This document shows positions 6,077 through 7,013 of a stretch of DNA of 7,013 nucleotides, one piece after another (position 1 is the first letter of the stretch; every line of letters starts with the position of its first letter). The translations under genes and the position numbers were made by a program. The notes beneath the pieces were generated by a model. That model ran no database searches, was not told where the DNA came from, and saw only the letters and a list, made by a program, of their open reading frames with translations. Source of the stretch: Alphaproteobacteria bacterium (lineage in GTDB: Bacteria > Pseudomonadota > Alphaproteobacteria > Sphingomonadales > Rhodothalassiaceae); assembly GCA_003694205.1 (NCBI GenBank), contig RFKS01000020.1, forward strand, positions 1-7,013, read 5' to 3'.

Positions 6077-7013
6077 ATGCTGCAGGGCCTCGTCATTCGC
6101 GACATCGTACTCGTCGACAGCCTCGCTCTCGACTTCGCCGCCGGCCTCACGGCGCTCACCGGTGAGACCGGCACCGGCAAGTCCATTCTTCTCGATGCCC
6201 TCTCGCTCGCCCTCGGCGCACGTGCCAGCAGCGGCCTCGTGCGGCACGGCGCCGCGCGTGGCAGCGTCAGCGCAAGCTTCGCACTGCCGCCCGGCCATGC
6301 CGCGCTCGCCCTGCTCGCCGAACAGGGCATCGAGACCGATGCGGAGACGCTCATCCTGCGCCGCAGCGTCGACGCCAGCGGCAGCAGCCGTGCCTTTGTC
6401 AACGATCAGCCGGTGTCGGTCGGCCTTCTGCGCCGGCTCGGTGATCTCCTGGTCGAAATTCACGGCCAGCACGACGACCGTGGCCTGCTCGATCCGGCAT
6501 CGCATCGCGACCTGCTCGACGCCTATGGAGGCCTTGCCGACGACCGCGCCGCCGTGGCCGGGTGCCACGCCGATCTCGAAGCCGCCGAAGCCGCCCTGCA
6601 CGCGGCCGAAGCAGCCGTCGCCGAGGCAGCGGCCGACGAAAGCTACCTCCGCCATGCGCTCGAGGAGATCGAGGCGCTCGCCCCCGAGCCGGGCGAGGAA
6701 GAGAGGCTCGCCGCTGAGCGCACGCGGCTGATGCAGGGCGAGCGTCTTGCCGGCAGCCTTGCCGAGATTCGCGACTCGCTGGGCGCGGACGGCGGCGTCG
6801 ATGCGCAATTGCGCGCGGCCATCCGCCGGCTTGAACGCCTGGACGGCGACGCCCGCAATCTGCTTGCTCCGGTCCTGACCGCCTTCGACAAGGCGGCGAT
6901 CGAAGCCGCGGAGGGCCTCGCCGCACTCGACCGGCTGCTCATCGATCTCGAACACGACCCCGAGCGCGCCGAGGCGGTCGAGGAACGCCTGTTCGCACTG
7001 CGCGCGCTCGCAC
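6077..7013 (+). CDS. recN: RecN, SMC-like DNA repair ATPase (5' part, cut by window edge)
   Basis: RecN is a cytoplasmic SMC-like ATPase that acts early in repair of double-strand breaks, helping hold DNA ends or sister chromosomes for RecA-dependent recombination. The visible 312 codons start MLQGLVIRDIVLVDSLALDF, the usual RecN opening. Walker A is GETGTGKS (29-36); most family members I recall have Ala at the fifth position. The family motifs LRRSVDASGSSRAFVND (94-110) and EIHGQHDDRGLLDPASHRDLL (127-147, Q-loop Gln 131) follow. After about residue 150 an Ala/Glu/Leu-rich coiled coil continues to the edge. The signature motif, Walker B and second coiled-coil arm lie outside the window. AAGGGTG (6060-6066) lies 10 bases before the ATG as a modest ribosome site. 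The gap to bamD is 23 bases. SOS control is usual for recN, but I saw no LexA box in this gap. Confidence 0.95.
   Translation, partial: MLQGLVIRDIVLVDSLALDFAAGLTALTGETGTGKSILLDALSLALGARASSGLVRHGAARGSVSASFALPPGHAALALLAEQGIETDAETLILRRSVDASGSSRAFVNDQPVSVGLLRRLGDLLVEIHGQHDDRGLLDPASHRDLLDAYGGLADDRAAVAGCHADLEAAEAALHAAEAAVAEAAADESYLRHALEEIEALAPEPGEEERLAAERTRLMQGERLAGSLAEIRDSLGADGGVDAQLRAAIRRLERLDGDARNLLAPVLTAFDKAAIEAAEGLAALDRLLIDLEHDPERAEAVEERLFALRALA

Noticed and set aside
5960..6955. 331-codon minus-strand frame opposite recN
   Set aside because: The plus strand reads as an intact RecN with P-loop and Q-loop; the antisense protein has no recognisable features.

Overview
The window is a high-GC stretch of the 3' half of a division and cell wall (dcw) cluster, followed by an outer-membrane and DNA-repair pair. 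The organism is very probably an alphaproteobacterium. FtsZ has a long linker and an alphaproteobacterial-style tail ([12 protein letters not shown]), MurB is of the type II form, and bamD and recN follow ftsZ as they do in that class. I cannot fix the order or genus. No RNA genes, CRISPR arrays or mobile elements were seen, and no stretch longer than 300 bases lacks a gene.

Layout. Positions 2-712 hold the 3' part of murB, which is cut by the left edge. ftsQ (709-1515) overlaps it by ATGA. ftsA is at 1553-2806 and ftsZ at 2883-4463. These four genes read rightward and look like one operon, making the MurB step of peptidoglycan precursor synthesis plus three core divisome proteins. A long interrupted hairpin (4485-4534) ends this block. 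It is shared with a convergent leftward gene (4552-5025) for an XRE-type helix-turn-helix regulator. A 179-base divergent intergenic region (5026-5204) carries good candidate promoters in both directions. Rightward again come bamD (5205-6053), a lipoprotein of the BAM outer-membrane assembly complex, and recN (6077 to the right edge, partial), an SMC-like DNA repair ATPase.

The core genes are ordinary; the arrangement is less so. ddl is missing from between murB and ftsQ. lpxC is missing from between ftsZ and bamD, where an inverted XRE regulator sits instead. The ftsQ-ftsA and ftsA-ftsZ gaps are each spanned by a tiny open frame (14 and 27 codons) that overlaps the gene before it and the gene after it by NTGA. 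All the genes from murB to ftsZ can therefore be joined in one unbroken stop/start chain. I saw no clearly new biological system. The mini-ORF chain and the divergent XRE/bamD promoter region are the parts most worth testing.
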